From Sordaria brevicollis (taxonomy: Eukaryota > Ascomycota > Sordariomycetes > Sordariales > Sordariaceae): a DNA stretch of 64,000 nucleotides. Each line of letters starts with the position of its first letter. Within the stretch, counting starts at the first letter, position 1. The stretch spans positions 1,860,001 to 1,924,000 of the forward strand of contig JAUTDP010000007.1 of assembly GCA_033439795.1 (NCBI GenBank), read 5' to 3'. Position numbers and translations under genes: made by a program. Under the pieces are notes generated by a model. That model saw only the letters and a program-made list of their open reading frames with translations, was not told the DNA's origin and searched no databases. Of this stretch, positions 20,786-33,465 are shown piece after piece.

Positions 20786-21813
20786 CCCGGTTTGTTATGG
20801 TCGAGTCACTCTTTACATTAAGCCTATCCCATGCCTATCAACCTTCTTCTACTAGTCTTCTACAACCGTCGCATAGTTGTACAGCATGTCCAAAGATATC
20901 TATACCTATACCAGGAGATATCGGCATTTCCTAGGAATTCCTAATCATTTTACCCGCACTTTCTTCAGTCAAGAATTGTTGTGCTATTATCCTATTGTCC
21001 ATTTCTCTCGGCTATAGTCCAGCCTCTCCGCGATAGTGTCGTTTAAAGATATCGTCCCTTTTTACACATGCCCATCAGACTCGGTTTTGAGCATCTCTTT
21101 TTGCTCTTTTGCACGCACGCCACTCTTCTACATTCTACATCTCTACACACCTTTCTACAAAGCCACTCCAACTTGGAGGTCGGTATCAACTCCAAATGAA
21201 AGAAACTCGTGTATCTGTTAACTATATTTCAATTTTCATCTTGGCATCCTCCTTCACGGGGCAATATCAATCTCAATACCACCATGGCTTCCTTAACCCG
21301 CAATGCCGAACCCACATGTCACTTGATCTCCTTAATTTCATCCTTTTTCGTCCTTTCTAGACATTCTCATTCCCATTATGAACCTCATCTAATCCATCAT
21401 CCATCACGTCACTACGCCCCTCACCATCCACGTCCATCATCCCGCTAACTTCCTCACCCTTAAAACAGTGGCTAGACGTCCTCTCCCTCCCCCACCCGGA
21501 ACACCTCATCTCCGCCGAATCCGTAGCGAACGGCAAGCCCGATCCCGCCTGCTACCTCCTTGGCCGCAAGCGCCTCGAGCTGTCCAACCCCGAGGCCGAG
21601 GTCCTGGTTCTCGAGGACGCGCCCGCCGGCATCCGCGCCGGAAAAGCGGCTGGTTGCAAGGTCATTGGTCTTGTGACGAGCCATACCGTTGAGCAGGTGG
21701 TGGAGGCGGGACCGGATTGGGTGGTGAGGGATTTGAGCAGTGTTAGGTATGTGGAGAGGGAGGATGGGAAGGTGACGTTGGAGATTAGGGACGCTTTGGT
21801 TTTGATGAATTAG
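19891..21813 (+). CDS. HAD-family phosphatase, GPP/DOG type
   Basis: Five exons: 19891-20027, 20257-20298, 20382-20449, 20537-20685 and 21469-21813. Together they encode 246 residues, the normal length of glycerol-3-phosphate or 2-deoxyglucose-6-phosphate phosphatases. HAD motif I is FDMDGT with nucleophile D28 and D30. The cap-domain segment IGNEIGVSPEIILQ-TSHGRRSID is characteristic of GPP/DOG enzymes. Motif II is TSGS, motif III the Lys of NGKPDPACY, and motif IV VLEDAPAG. Predicted to be a soluble Mg-dependent sugar- or polyol-phosphate phosphatase (glycerol synthesis or removal of toxic sugar phosphates); the exact substrate cannot be read from sequence. Introns 1-4 have GTAAGT donors. 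Intron 4 (783 nt) is unusually long and begins with a 92-nt T run. Divergent from the TIR-like gene. Confidence 0.9.
20694..20785 (+). repeat. Poly(T) run of 92 nt inside intron 4
   Basis: Uninterrupted T starting 8 nt after the GTAAGT donor of the fourth intron. The rest of the intron has ordinary composition. See findings for interpretation. Confidence 0.95.
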
Positions 21814-24800
21814 ACTTGGAAGACTGGATGTGGAGGGTTGGCGTTGGCTTGTGGGAGGTCGTGCTGGTGAGAATAGAATGTGTGTGGCGCTTTAGACTTG
21901 GGTATCGGAACGAGAAGAGAATAGTCCTTGGGGGACGTGGAAGTTATAGAGAAGGGATTACTGGCTTATAGACGTGTTTGACTACATACACATACCACCC
22001 AAGACTTGTTGATAGCAAATGTGATGCTCAACCTTCGGGAATCCAATACCCTTCTAGTATATCAAGACAGAAAGGGACTCTTACTTGTAAGGTTTCTTCT
22101 ACGGATACAATATTCCTAGGATGGACACTTGCCAGATCATGTCTAGACAATAGTGAGTCCAAAGTAACGAGCGTCTGAGCCACTATTGACTAGCCTGTCA
22201 GAAGAGCTTGCTTGTGGGTTAGGTCTTTGCTCCATTGCGGTAATTATTCCCACTACCGAGGTCAAAGGAAGGGCTTCTCACGGCTTTACGTACGCAATCA
22301 GTCGCGCCTTAACCCTCTCACTCTCATCAAGTAGAAGTCAACACTTCTTCGAGCGAGATCAGAAGAACTTTGCTATCCTTCCGCTATTCTTAAGTGTAGC
22401 CACATAGGAAATGCCTAACATGAGGTTGAACTTCCTCGGTTCTGCTCTTCCATCGCTGCTTTTGCCAAGGCATATCGCAGCCTACGCCCTTAAATGAACG
22501 CCTAGAGGTATTCACGCACTTTGTGTAAGATAAAGTCATCGTTCTAGCCAGTCCCAACAGTATAAACTCCCGCCTTTGGTACTGGTGTGTCGTACGAGAC
22601 AGACATGAACCCCCATCGCAGGCCAAGGCTCCGTCATCAGACACCGAGAACCTAGTCTAGACAGTCAGCCCAAGACAAGATAATCTTATGTAGGAGCCAG
22701 ACAAGCATATACAGCAAAGACATACAGATGACGGGAGAAATAATAGGATAGGGCAACCAGAGAGACATACAGGTAGATAGATTCACAGATTATCAGACCA
22801 CTAGCAGTACAGCCTTTTTAAATCTCACAAAAAAAATAAGGGTTTAAGACATAAGTGTACGGAAATCCAAGACGAACAGGTGTTTGTGTGTCCGTGTCCT
22901 CAGTCCTGCTTGTATATCCGCTCCCGACCCGATGTATGTCTTGTCTATCTCTATGTCTGGTCTCCAGCCCTGTCTTGGTCAGTTTATGTTCGCCTCGCCT
23001 TACCTCTTTGTGCTAGTTGTTCAATTTCCGAACCACCTTCGTTGTTTTGGACTGGAGAATGAGAGAAGGCCAAGTCACTATCCTATCCCGGGTTTTTGGG
23101 ATCTAGACAGGCCATAGTCTCTCCTTTTTTCCCCCCGAACTAAATTAAATCAATTAGGCCAAGCTTCTACTCGTTGACAAATTAACGACGGGAAGCTAGA
23201 ACTTTACTTTCGTTACAAGTCCTTATCTTCATTTAGTTGGTCGTCTACTAACCAAATCAACCGAAACCGATCCTCTATCCCGCTATTTGTTTACCGACGG
23301 CCTGACCTTGGTGCGCAGGACGTGTGTTGTGTCCACCGCAGTATATCCACCTCCGCGCCGCGGCCTCCGCCAGCCTCCTTTCTCATCTTCCTCTCGGGCC
23401 TTTCTCTCCGTCGCTCAGGCCCTGAGAAAATGGTTTCCGTCGGCAAATGCCCGGTTCGAACTCGGCTCAACGAGCATGAGCATGAGCATGAGGCATGAGG
23501 TCTCCGTTTCTTTTTAGTGCCGGATTTCGGTCGGCAAAGTTTCAATCTGATATCCACCTCCACCTTCGTGTCATGACAAAAGAGCGATCGTTCGCTCACT
23601 CGAATATCATGGGGAACTTGAGCTGACATCCACACCCATTTTATTTCCTCATCACTTCCTCATTTACTTCTGGTGACTTGACTTCCTTAGGAAAAAATTC
23701 CGAGTACGTTGCTGCTCTGGGCCTTCCTTTCTTCCTTCCTTCCCATCGACTGAAAAGAACCTCGGAGAAACAACTTTGAACCAGTCGAATGTTGTGTCAC
23801 CACACGCGTAAAAGTAGGTGAATATCATCTTTGATATCTTTCCTCTTTCCTTTCTTGGCCGCACGCCCACGAGTATTAATCCAAGACAGAGAGCAAGACA
23901 AAGACAGGGCAAGAACGAAGAGAGCAGACTGGACCCCAGTCCAGCCACGTACGATTGCTCATCTTGAATCTCACTCCTCCTTCTTGGCCCGGGTTTGGTT
24001 TCTGGTCTGGTTTGATCTGCTGGTCCGCGCTTTTCATCAATCAATTCCCGAGTGTTCACGTCAAGTGTCGGCATGAAAGCAGATTTCGCTAGGGGTAAAT
24101 TAAACTTCACAAGCCACCACTTTTGACTTTTTGCTTTCCCAATCGACTCCTTGAGTCTCTTGCGACTCCCATGGCCCTCGGCTTCACTCATCAATCTCGG
24201 GTATTCCCTGTAGTGACTTGGTACGTGGTTTAAAGTTGAGACGTGTAGATCGGTCCTTCTGCGCAAAGCAAGAGTGGATTCTAGGAGGTGGCGAATTACA
24301 GACGGACGACCGCCGTTGAATTAGCAAGGAGTGGGAAAAAGGCCACAGATGACAGAGAGGAAAAAAACAAAAAACTTTTTTGCTTGAAGACATACCGGCG
24401 AAACAAAACGGAACAAAATCCGGGATATCCACAACGGCAGTTGATTTTGCCTCTTCCACGAGAGAAGGTTACATTCTCACTTACCACAGCACAGGGCAGG
24501 CAGAAAGTTTTTTCCGTCTGGACCAGCAAGCACGCATGGACGCGCACCGCAACTTTGCGACAGCGTGTGTGTTGTATGTAGTGCGATGTAGTGGATAGGG
24601 GGAGCTTACGCGGTGAAAGCAAATCCGCGCAGCATGACGATGATCATTTGAGCCGTGAACCAAGCAAAGTTGCCAGCACAATCAGCGACTCACCCAACCC
24701 GTCGAAACCGTAAATCCTTCGAGTTTCAAGGTTGCGGTCTTCGGATTCAATCTCATTACTACCGTGTCTCTCCGCAATCGCCAAAGGTCTCGCTTCACAC

Positions 24801-26715
24801 GATCTCTTTCCCAAAAGCAATTGAGAATCGCAAACCGCGGTTCGTTTCCGTAGATACGACCCTAACGCCGCCGATATCCTATCGTCTCTTATGGGTAGTC
24901 AAGGGTTATTGTAATCAAAAGGAGCTACCGCCGGGGTTCAAAACCGCAAGATGACGACTGGGCTTCCCTTCCTCCACTCAAATCTCCCAACACCGAACGG
25001 GGGTTCCGAATGCCCTCACCGCCTGGGCTCCGTTCTTCATGGTATTTCCAGCACCGGAGCTCCGGGGTTCCAGCAGAAAAACGAAAACGGGGAGCTCAGT
25101 TCCCACAGGGCATGTCGTCGTTATCCTGTTTGAGGAGCTTCACCTGGTCACTCTCCTCCGTACCGTGCAACGTGCCTCGACGTTTACGACATAGCGTAGT
25201 TTCCATTCTGCCGCTTTCCACCCTGAGTTCCATTCCAAGTGTGACACGATGATAGGTGATGGTGGATGATCAGCCCTTGGCCTGCCCCTGTCTAAGATGG
25301 GTTGAGCTCTTTTTGGCCTCCAGGCCGAGGACGTGAGAGGCAGAAGAGGAATACTGATCATCTACCGGTCTCCATCTTACCCAGTCGAAAAGCCAACTAG
25401 CCCCCCCACCGTCCTCATCATGTATGTCGCTAGCCAGGTATAACTAGGCAGCCAACTTGTCAGGTAGTTGAGGAAGAGAGGTGTGTACACAGCACTGTGT
25501 GTGTTCCCTGGTCCAAGTCGAGGTACTTCCTCTCCAACCATCAGCATCGGTCCATTCATCGTTCACCACCCAGTTCTCCAGCAAAACTCGTCAATGTCCA
25601 TACCCCCGCGTACCCGCCGCTTCGAAGCAGGGAACATGGGAAGGGGAAATCTCTCTTGACTGCCATTCGTCAACCTCCTCGAACTCCTTGCTGAAGATGG
25701 TGTCATTGGTGACAGAACAGACATGGCCAATGCCGCCAACCTTTGTGGCTTTGTGGGGAGCAACATGAGGGGGGTCAGGTCGCATTCGGATACTCCCCCC
25801 GAGACAGCAGTCAGAGAGACCGTTTTCTCGCTCCAACCAGTTGACCATCTGTTGCCTCTCCTCTCTTTCGTCCCCGCTCTCACTTCTTGGTGCCGAGACA
25901 TAGGGTAACACGAGTAAGATACTGTGTTGAGAGGAAGAAAAAGCGACGAGAAGAGACCAATCGTGTTCGTAGATGTATGGATATGGAGGCGAGAAAGGAG
26001 TCCGTATGGGGTACGGATGGACCTTGATTGAGAAGCCAATGAACAACACCCTGCCTCGTGGCTCGAGTTGGCAAAAGGGAAGAGCTTCTTGTTCCGCTAC
26101 CCTTGCTAGCATCTCGTTGTGATTCTTGGTGGCCGCTGAGCTCTGTGATTGCACGCTACCAACCCCGAATCGAAGAGTAAAGGTTGAGCTAGGCGAGTTC
26201 TTCTTCCTAGGCTATGTTGATCCCCATATCTCCCAAAGCATGAGTGTCGGAGCAAGTACCTTGCCCCCGATGCCTGGAGCTGATCGGTCGAGCGTCTTTT
26301 TTTTTTCTCAACCGGCTGCATGAAACGGTATCTGTCGGCCGCTGAAGCCCTGTCAGGCGACCCTTTGAGTCCGACTCTGGCCACGTTATCTGCTGAAGAA
26401 AAGAAAAGATACTAGGAAGGACCTCCGGTTGAGAGTTACCCCCAAGCACCGTACGGACAAAGTGTGAAAAGTACGGCCGCTAGCCATCGTTTTTTTTTCT
26501 TTTCTGCATTGTCCAATTCGCTGAACAGTGTGCGGTGGAGACCAAAAGAGTCAGGATAGGATGGGAAAAGAGGTACAGAGCGGATGGGCACGGATTGGCG
26601 AAGAGCTTCGCTCTGTCGACGTGGTGGTGTTGGATCTTCTAGACTTCCCTAGCTGTCGGCATCGCGACAGTTTTGGGAAATCAAGTCGCCCTGTTGTACC
26701 CGTAGGAGGAGTGGC
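21814..26715. other. Long intergenic region without recognisable gene
   Basis: Normal base composition. ORFs up to about 200 codons (for example minus 23664-24266 and 25591-26154) overlap one another on both strands, and neither shows a domain. Short homopolymers and a GAGCATGAGCATGAG repeat (about 23480) are present. It could hold long UTRs or non-coding RNA, but nothing in the sequence shows it. Confidence 0.5.
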
Positions 26716-26719
26716 GGTG

Positions 26720-26812
26720 GCGACATCATTCGAGCCCGCAACCTAGGCCCATGTCCCGGAATTTTCGTCTCACCCGCAACGCTGTACCGTTAGCCAAGCG
26801 CGCCGGTTAGCA
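26720..26812 (-). other. tRNA-like sequence, possible SINE head or tRNA pseudogene
   Basis: On the minus strand an A-box-like TGGCTAACGGTACAGCG is followed about 55 nt later by a B-box-like GCGGGCTCGAATG. I could not fold a full cloverleaf with a clean anticodon arm, so a functional tRNA is unlikely. It ends two bases from the mariner-type MITE. Confidence 0.35.
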
Positions 26813-26815
26813 ATA

Positions 26816-27182
26816 CAGTCAACTCTGCAATTAACGATATTGGGTTTACCAGCCAATCTGATCGTTATACCCAGAATATCGTTACACTCAAAGTGCCAAG
26901 CACGCCAAGGTTGGCTCTGAATAGGTATAATGGTACGAATTTTGGGTAGTGAAGTACTAAAAGAGTCGCCGACGAGGGGGTCTTGGCGGTCTTTTTCGCA
27001 TCTCCCACCTATCGAGAATAACGATCACTATATAAAATCCCGCCGAATTCTGATCGTTATCGTAATACGGAAAATATCGTTAATTTGTTGTAATCTACAC
27101 CAAAAAAAATCGGTTCCCGCGTATTTGATCGTAATACCCAGATTATCGTTATTCCTCTGATCGTTAATTGCAGAGTTGACTG
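26816..27182. mobile_element. Tc1/mariner-type MITE (367 bp)
   Basis: The ends are perfect 23-bp inverted repeats beginning CAGTCAACTCTGCAATTAAC and continuing GAT. Both sides are bounded by TA (26814-26815 and 27183-27184), the target duplication of Tc1/mariner transposons. The interior has no ORF but repeats the motif ATCGTTATACCCAGAATATC and variants in both orientations, often near GATCGTTA. It is a non-autonomous copy that would depend on a transposase elsewhere. Confidence 0.88.
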
Positions 27183-27757
27183 TAAGCCTTTCTCACTTGT
27201 TTTGCGGCCAAGGACCACGCTGCTATCTGAGCTTCTTTAGGGCTCATGGAAAATAATTGGGAATTGTGTGTTCTGAGAATTGAGTTCGCACAAGGAATAC
27301 TGGGCCCAAATAGGGCTTGCACGTTGGTTCCTGTTCGCCTACCCCATAGTTGGTAAAGATTTGCGTCTGCGGGGGATCGGCAGTGTCTGACAATCCAGCC
27401 AGACGGTAAGCTATAATTTCGCCTTGAAAGCTCGCCTGTCAGCTTATAGATCATTTTTGTTACGTTTGTGAAGGAACCTGTATAGCTGCCTTCAAAGAGT
27501 TGGGTTTGTCTGGCGCAGGCATGTGCTTGGAGTAGGGGTTTCTCCGTCCATATGTCTGAGCGTGTGTATCTTGCGTGATGAACTGACTGCTTTTGTTTCG
27601 AAGGGAAAAGCGAAAGACGTTTTGGGCCTAGATTGGTGGCTCTCGTGAAGCAGGTAAGCAGCCGCTTGAATCCATCCTGGATTGGAGGATGCCTATGTTG
27701 TTTCTTGGACATCTCACACTTCTGCATGTCTCGAAGAGATGCAAGATGGAGGGACAA
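27164..27757 (-). CDS. Hypothetical 197-residue ORF ending in the MITE
   Basis: An uninterrupted minus-strand frame, basic, without recognisable domain, signal peptide or membrane segment. Its last six codons and stop lie in the terminal repeat of the MITE, so if it was ever a gene its 3' end has been replaced. No introns or conserved motif support it. It may be chance. Confidence 0.2.
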   Translation of the reverse strand: MSLHLASLRDMQKCEMSKKQHRHPPIQDGFKRLLTCFTRATNLGPKRLSLFPSKQKQSVHHARYTRSDIWTEKPLLQAHACARQTQLFEGSYTGSFTNVTKMIYKLTGELSRRNYSLPSGWIVRHCRSPADANLYQLWGRRTGTNVQALFGPSIPCANSILRTHNSQLFSMSPKEAQIAAWSLAAKQVRKAYSQLCN

Positions 27758-29071
27758 CGAGGGTCACTCAGTTCCGATGAACACGCAAGCGTTTAATTTA
27801 AAATGACAACGGACGGTTCCTGCAAGGTCCCGACCGCCATCCGCAAGTGGTAACACGGAAATTATCCTGAGTAGTGCCTCTGGGGCTCCGAAGATATCAA
27901 TCTGGATCGGTTTGTGCACCAGTGTCAGCCTTCTAGGGGCGCGATGGAGCCTGAAAAGTTCGATGTCCACAAGAAGTACGGTCTCCTTCGTCGAGTTAAA
28001 TGCTCCGTCAGAGTTGTATACCTCCATCAAATAGGGGGGTCAGGAATGTGCCTTATGAACGTCGATGTGCATGTGCATTGCTCAAGGACGGGTACAGGCG
28101 TCTTTCCCGAAATAGTCGGCGATTTGCGTAACCGCCGGTGACATCTGCTTCTCTTGAGTAACCAAGGTAATGCTCCCACGAACCTCAGAATGAAGCGTAG
28201 GTGAGATATACACATTTGATTCCATACGATGCCAGCAAGCACAAGTAAGGCTGCGGTAGCAACTGCCGTGAGTCTGCCATATTACTTATGAAGACCATAG
28301 CAGAGAACGCCGTGGTCAGCTCTCTGTGACGCCTCGGAGAAGCTCAATGCGCCACCTCTGCAAGCCATTGTGATCGACGGCTACTGATGTCCTGCTTTAG
28401 TTGGACCTCTCGACGTTGATTGCTGCAGGAACCAGAAACAGATGAGCAAGCTGCGTCAATCTTGATATGATTTGCAGGCAGTTGGCGATTTGATCATGTT
28501 GTTGGAACCACTTGACTGAGAGATTGCTCGTTGGTAATGTCGAGAAGCTAGCATGCGGCTCAAATGGCGGGACGAAATTAAAGCCGATGCTGTGTAATTA
28601 ATTCCGTCGTACAGCGGCCCCCACGCTTGCATTGACGGATCCTTCTTGCGAAAAGGCCATATTTCCTCGAGTTGCCCTGTCTCGATCAGCGTTCCGATCT
28701 CTAGCTTTGAGTGTCCAACTCAAAAGCCAATGTCTGCAACTCCCCTTTCAGAGCCGAATCTATGCGGTGACATTCGCATTCTTTAGGGCAGAAAAGGCTT
28801 GGTGGAGCATCCGCACAATGGTATGTTTGAAGAGACTGTGCTATTCTCCTCGGAATAGCTGCATCGATTCATTAGAAGAATTCATAGCAAATGTTCCAAA
28901 AACCCGTGTAAGGTTCATCACAGGCAAAAATTCGGCATGCTTAACCAGCTTGAGAATGGTTGAGAATGGCCGAGTTCAACAGCCAGACCTCGAGCAAAGG
29001 GTACCGTCACTAGAATAACTAGAGTAACGATAATATCACGGACCCACAAAGGGCCTAAACGTTTTCCCCAT
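27758..29071. other. Intergenic region, nothing recognised
   Basis: Normal composition up to the left end of the Harbinger element. Only short ORFs (for example plus 28632-29018, 128 codons) without domain evidence. Confidence 0.5.
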
Positions 29072-29929
29072 TTAGGGCCCGTTCGGTAGCGGACTGCTTA
29101 TTCCAATAGTATAGACTTCTGCCCGGTTTTTCCCTACTAAGACGAATTTCCGAGTTCGCTAAACTGGTTTTGGTAGTAATTATATAGAGAAAATAATTAA
29201 ACAATTCGGATTATTCGAAATCGACTCCGCTTTTTTATACCTTGCCAAGATAATTTAAAATTGGGCTACAATTTTCTATATTAAATATAGCGTCGTAAGA
29301 TTCTACCGTTTTTTTGGTATTAAATTACCGTTAACCGTATTATTAAAATCCGGGTAGTATAGCCTATTATAAATAGTTTTATTAATATTTCGTACGTAAT
29401 AATTTTATGCTTACCGACGACGTATTTAAATAACGACGGTATTATATATCCCTATTATTATAATTGCGTTGCCTTTATATACGTTACCTATATAATAATT
29501 TGTATTATATTTTAGAATAAAAAAAATCGAAATATTATATACCCGGGTAATCCTACCGCGGTTCGAAAGATTATAAATAGCTTTTATTATAAATTAATAA
29601 TGCAATTCAAAAATTATTTTAAAATAAATTGACTTACCTTTAATACTTTTATAATTTAATTAAAAAAATATATTAATTTGAAATTAATTCGCTATTAAAC
29701 GCTAAAGTAAAAATTTATAATTATTCTTTAAATATTCGGTACGGCCTAATTTTAAAAAGAAGTATCGTATAAATTTAATATTAATTTAAATTTAATTAAT
29801 ATTATTATATAAAATATATTAAATTAGTTGTATATTTTATATAAAATTATTATCCGCCTTTTAAAAAATAATTATTTAAATATTAAAATCGAATTAGACC
29901 TTTGGTTTAATACTTTTAACGGTTATATC

Positions 29930-30400
29930 GGCGTTATTAATAGGATATACGTAACCGTTTATATAAGGAAATTTTAATAATAATAGTAATGTAATAAGAA
30001 TAATAATATTATATAAAATATTTTTGCGGTAATAAAGTTCGATTATTTATTTTTATACGTATTAATAGGGGCGGAAGGATTAATTAACGACGTTGTATTA
30101 TATTTATAGGCGTTTAGTAAATTATTTCGGGTATTAGAGAACCGTTATTATATTATTAATACGGGGTTTAATATTCGGAAAGGAATTGTAATGCCTTTTA
30201 TTAACGTTAAATATTATTTAGAGGATTAGAGAAATAAGGGGAGGAAATTGAAGAATGCGAAAGAGTTATATAATTTATATTACGTTTATATCTATATTAT
30301 TATTGAATATATTTTTGGTATTATAAAGAGAATATAGAAGATTGTACGTATTATATTATTTAAATATAATATTAATTAATAAATTAAGATTATTTATATA
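29930..30400 (+). pseudogene. RIP-mutated Harbinger DDE transposase
   Basis: In one plus frame, DYLFLYVLIGAEG is followed by IND, FRVLENRYYIINTGF, KGIVMPFINVKYYL, KNAKELYN and IIIEYIFGIIKR. This is the order of the DDE_Tnp_4 nuclease domain. The second catalytic Asp now reads Asn (INTGF, from an expected D-A-G-F/Y) and several Gln/Trp codons have become stops. Only the central part is readable; the ends are approximate. Non-functional. Confidence 0.8.
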
Positions 30401-31178
30401 ATAACCGTATTATATAATTTTGTAATATTTTAACGACCGAGGATAGAGTTGATAGAAAAATAAAAAAGGGTAATAGAAGAAGGGAAATAGCGAGTAAGAA
30501 AGGTTCTAAGGGGGAAAACGAATTATTAAATCCGTTAATTTATTATAGTCGCTATTTAGAATTAATATTAAAAATTATTATGAAAAAGGAGGGAGAAAAG
30601 GGAAATAGGTCTAAATACCGAATTTAAATTTGAATTTGAATAAAAAAATCGAATAGAATAGAATATATAAATAAAAATCAGAATTATTAAAAAAAATTGA
30701 ATATATATAAAAAATATAGAATTATTAAATAATTCGAATATTTATTTGAAATTTAAAAAAAAATATCAGATAATAACGAATATATATATAAAAAATTAAA
30801 ATTATTAAATAATTCGAATATTTAATAAAAAGATATAAATCTAATAAATAAATTATTTTTTTTATTCTATTCTATTTATTTATTTATATATAATTACCTT
30901 ATTTCCTTATTATAACCGTTATATTTAATTATATTTATTAAATTCTCTTCTAAGTAATTTAATACTTTCATTATCTCCTACGTAATTATTTTACTAATAA
31001 ACCTCTTTTAAATATCTTCGATTACTTTTTATAATGCGCTAATTCCTAGGAGTTTTAATACCGCTAATAACGACGCCGCCGTTATTATTAATTAGTTTAA
31101 TATATCCCTATTATTACGGGTAACTTTCTTTTACGGGGTTCTTTTATTTTTAATTAAAACGAGCTCTTTAATAAGAAT

Positions 31179-31443
31179 TGTCACGGCGCTGGCGGACAGG
31201 GTCCCTGTCAGGGCCCTGTCTGGCGGACTGGTTGTCGCTTGGGCGGTCACCCTAATAGAGGTTGACCGCACCAGCGCACGTAACTGCGTACCACCTTCGT
31301 AGGTCGCCCGCGCCCAGGTATAAACCCTAGCGCGGGGCGCGCCCTTTATTCGTTTTCTTCTTTTCTTCTTCATTTTATAATTCTATAATAGACCTGGATT
31401 CAACGTATTAAATTTATCTCTTGTAACTACGTCGTTCGTAATA
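31179..31443 (+). repeat. 5' LTR of element A
   Basis: 265 bp beginning TGTCACGGCG. The end reads CGTAATA, expected CGTGACA before RIP. A TATA-box-like GGTATAAACC is at 31317-31326. It keeps more G and C than the internal region. Confidence 0.92.
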
Positions 31444-31449
31444 ATTATA

Positions 31450-33217
31450 AAATTATCTTTAATATATTAGGGAGGTATTTAAATATCTTAAATTTATTTA
31501 CCGATTAAAATAATTACAATATATACCCTCGTAATTAATTATAATAGCGCATACCCCCGACGAAAAGGCTACCGCAATTAAGACCGCTAAATTATCTATT
31601 ATCGAGAGCGTTTAAATAAACGAGGTTTAAAAGAAGAATATATCCAATAAATTCGTAATCGAATAAATTAAATTTAATATTATAGACGTATTTATTACTC
31701 CTAATATAATTATTTAGTAAAACGATACTTTTAAACGTTATTCGTTTAATAATATTATAATCGGCACCCTTAAAAAGAAATAAAATGCTTAATTACGTAA
31801 TATTAATAAATTTAATCTAAAAGATTATAATATTTTAAAGGATATAAATAAAATTATTATATTTTTTAATTAAGAAATTACTAATAAACTCGCCGACGTT
31901 CGTTATATATTTAATACGGAAAATTTACTCGGCTTTTTATATACGAAAATTAATGCAATTACGAAATATTAAACCTAATATAATAAAAGTTATTTAATTT
32001 TTACCTTTAAGGTTCTAATAATTATAGGCTAAGATTATTAAAAATAAAATAATAATAATATTTTATTAATAGATTTTAATACTTTTAAATCTATTATTAA
32101 GGACCCCGAAGGTATATATACTATTTTCGAAGAAATTAAATTGCGAATTATCTTAATTAAGGCTATTCTTTCTTAATAACGGGGATACTAAATTATCGCT
32201 ATTAATTTAAATATTAATTTAAAATAAATATACGAATATACCGCCAATTTATTAAAATATTAAAAGGGCGCCGAAATAGATAATAAACGCTTCTATAAGG
32301 ATTTACGCAAGGAATAAAATAAAAATATATTCCTAACGCGTTAATTATTAGAAGCCTACGGGAGTGAAAATCCTAACTTCGAATTAAACGATTACGAGAT
32401 TTTACGTTATAAAAACGTTACGTTACGCGAAAAGAATTATAAATTCTAAATTTAATTTATTACACTACGTTAAATTACTAATTATTTTAATAAAGGAATT
32501 TAAAATAATACCCCGTTTAACGATAAACCGAATAACAACCTATTTAATAATAAAAAGGTTTAAAATAATACCCCGTTTAATAACGGCTATACCAATAAAT
32601 AAAGTACCCCTTACGAATAAAAAAATAGTTTTTCGATTAAAAATTGCCTTTCTTATCCCTATTTCTTTATTAAATAGAACGAAACCCGTTGTAATTTAAT
32701 TAAAAAAGAGAAGGAATTTACTAAAGTTAAAAATAACTTAATAATTATAAAAGTCCAAACCGAAGAATTAGGAGGAGTAATAATTACCCGGGATAGCGAT
32801 ATAATTAATTTATATATTATAATTACTATTTTAATTAAAAAAAATATTAACCTCCGTAAAAAAAATACTAATCTCCGTAAAAAGAAAATCGCCTTTTTAA
32901 TTCCCGAGAATTTTAAACGCTACAATTATACCGACCGTACTAATTATAACGAGGATAATAACGAAAAAGGTTATTATAAAGAGACCCCTACTATTAATTT
33001 CTCTATAATTAATTATAAACGTTTATTATTTAAAGAAAAGGACCTACCCTATTTCTATAACGAAAAAGATAAGGATATTATTACCTTTAATATTTAATAT
33101 CGCTATATTTTTAATAAATTTAAATTAAACGCCAATTATTTCTCCAATAACGAAATTAAGAAAATATATATCGAAAATTATACCGCCGGTAAAATTACCT
33201 AAAACCTCGAGCCCTAC
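31450..33217 (+). pseudogene. Element A gag, 5' part (RIP-dead)
   Basis: Stop-riddled plus-strand remnant between the 5' LTR and the CTCGC target of element B. The frame ending EPYLA at 33217-33222 resumes after element B as DGLYNIKTFNKLL, showing one gag gene was split. Confidence 0.65.
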
Positions 33218-33222
33218 CTCGC

Positions 33223-33465
33223 TGTTAGATGGCATAAGCTTACAACGTGAAGTCCTTAATGGATTGGATGATTATGGAATACGATAATTGATTTAGGAGA
33301 GAGATCGAGTCGAGGCTCGACCTTTCGGCTATTTATTTATGTATGGGAGTTAATTTGGGTCGTCCTTAACCCGATTCTTACGATACTTGAAGGAGAAGGT
33401 AAATTTACGACTGATTTAATATCGAATCATAGCTCGTCCCGATTTATTCCCTCCTTCCCTTTATA
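33223..33465 (-). repeat. 3' LTR of element B
   Basis: 243 bp. Read on the plus strand it begins TGTTAGATGG and ends TTTATA (TTCACA in the partner). Confidence 0.92.
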
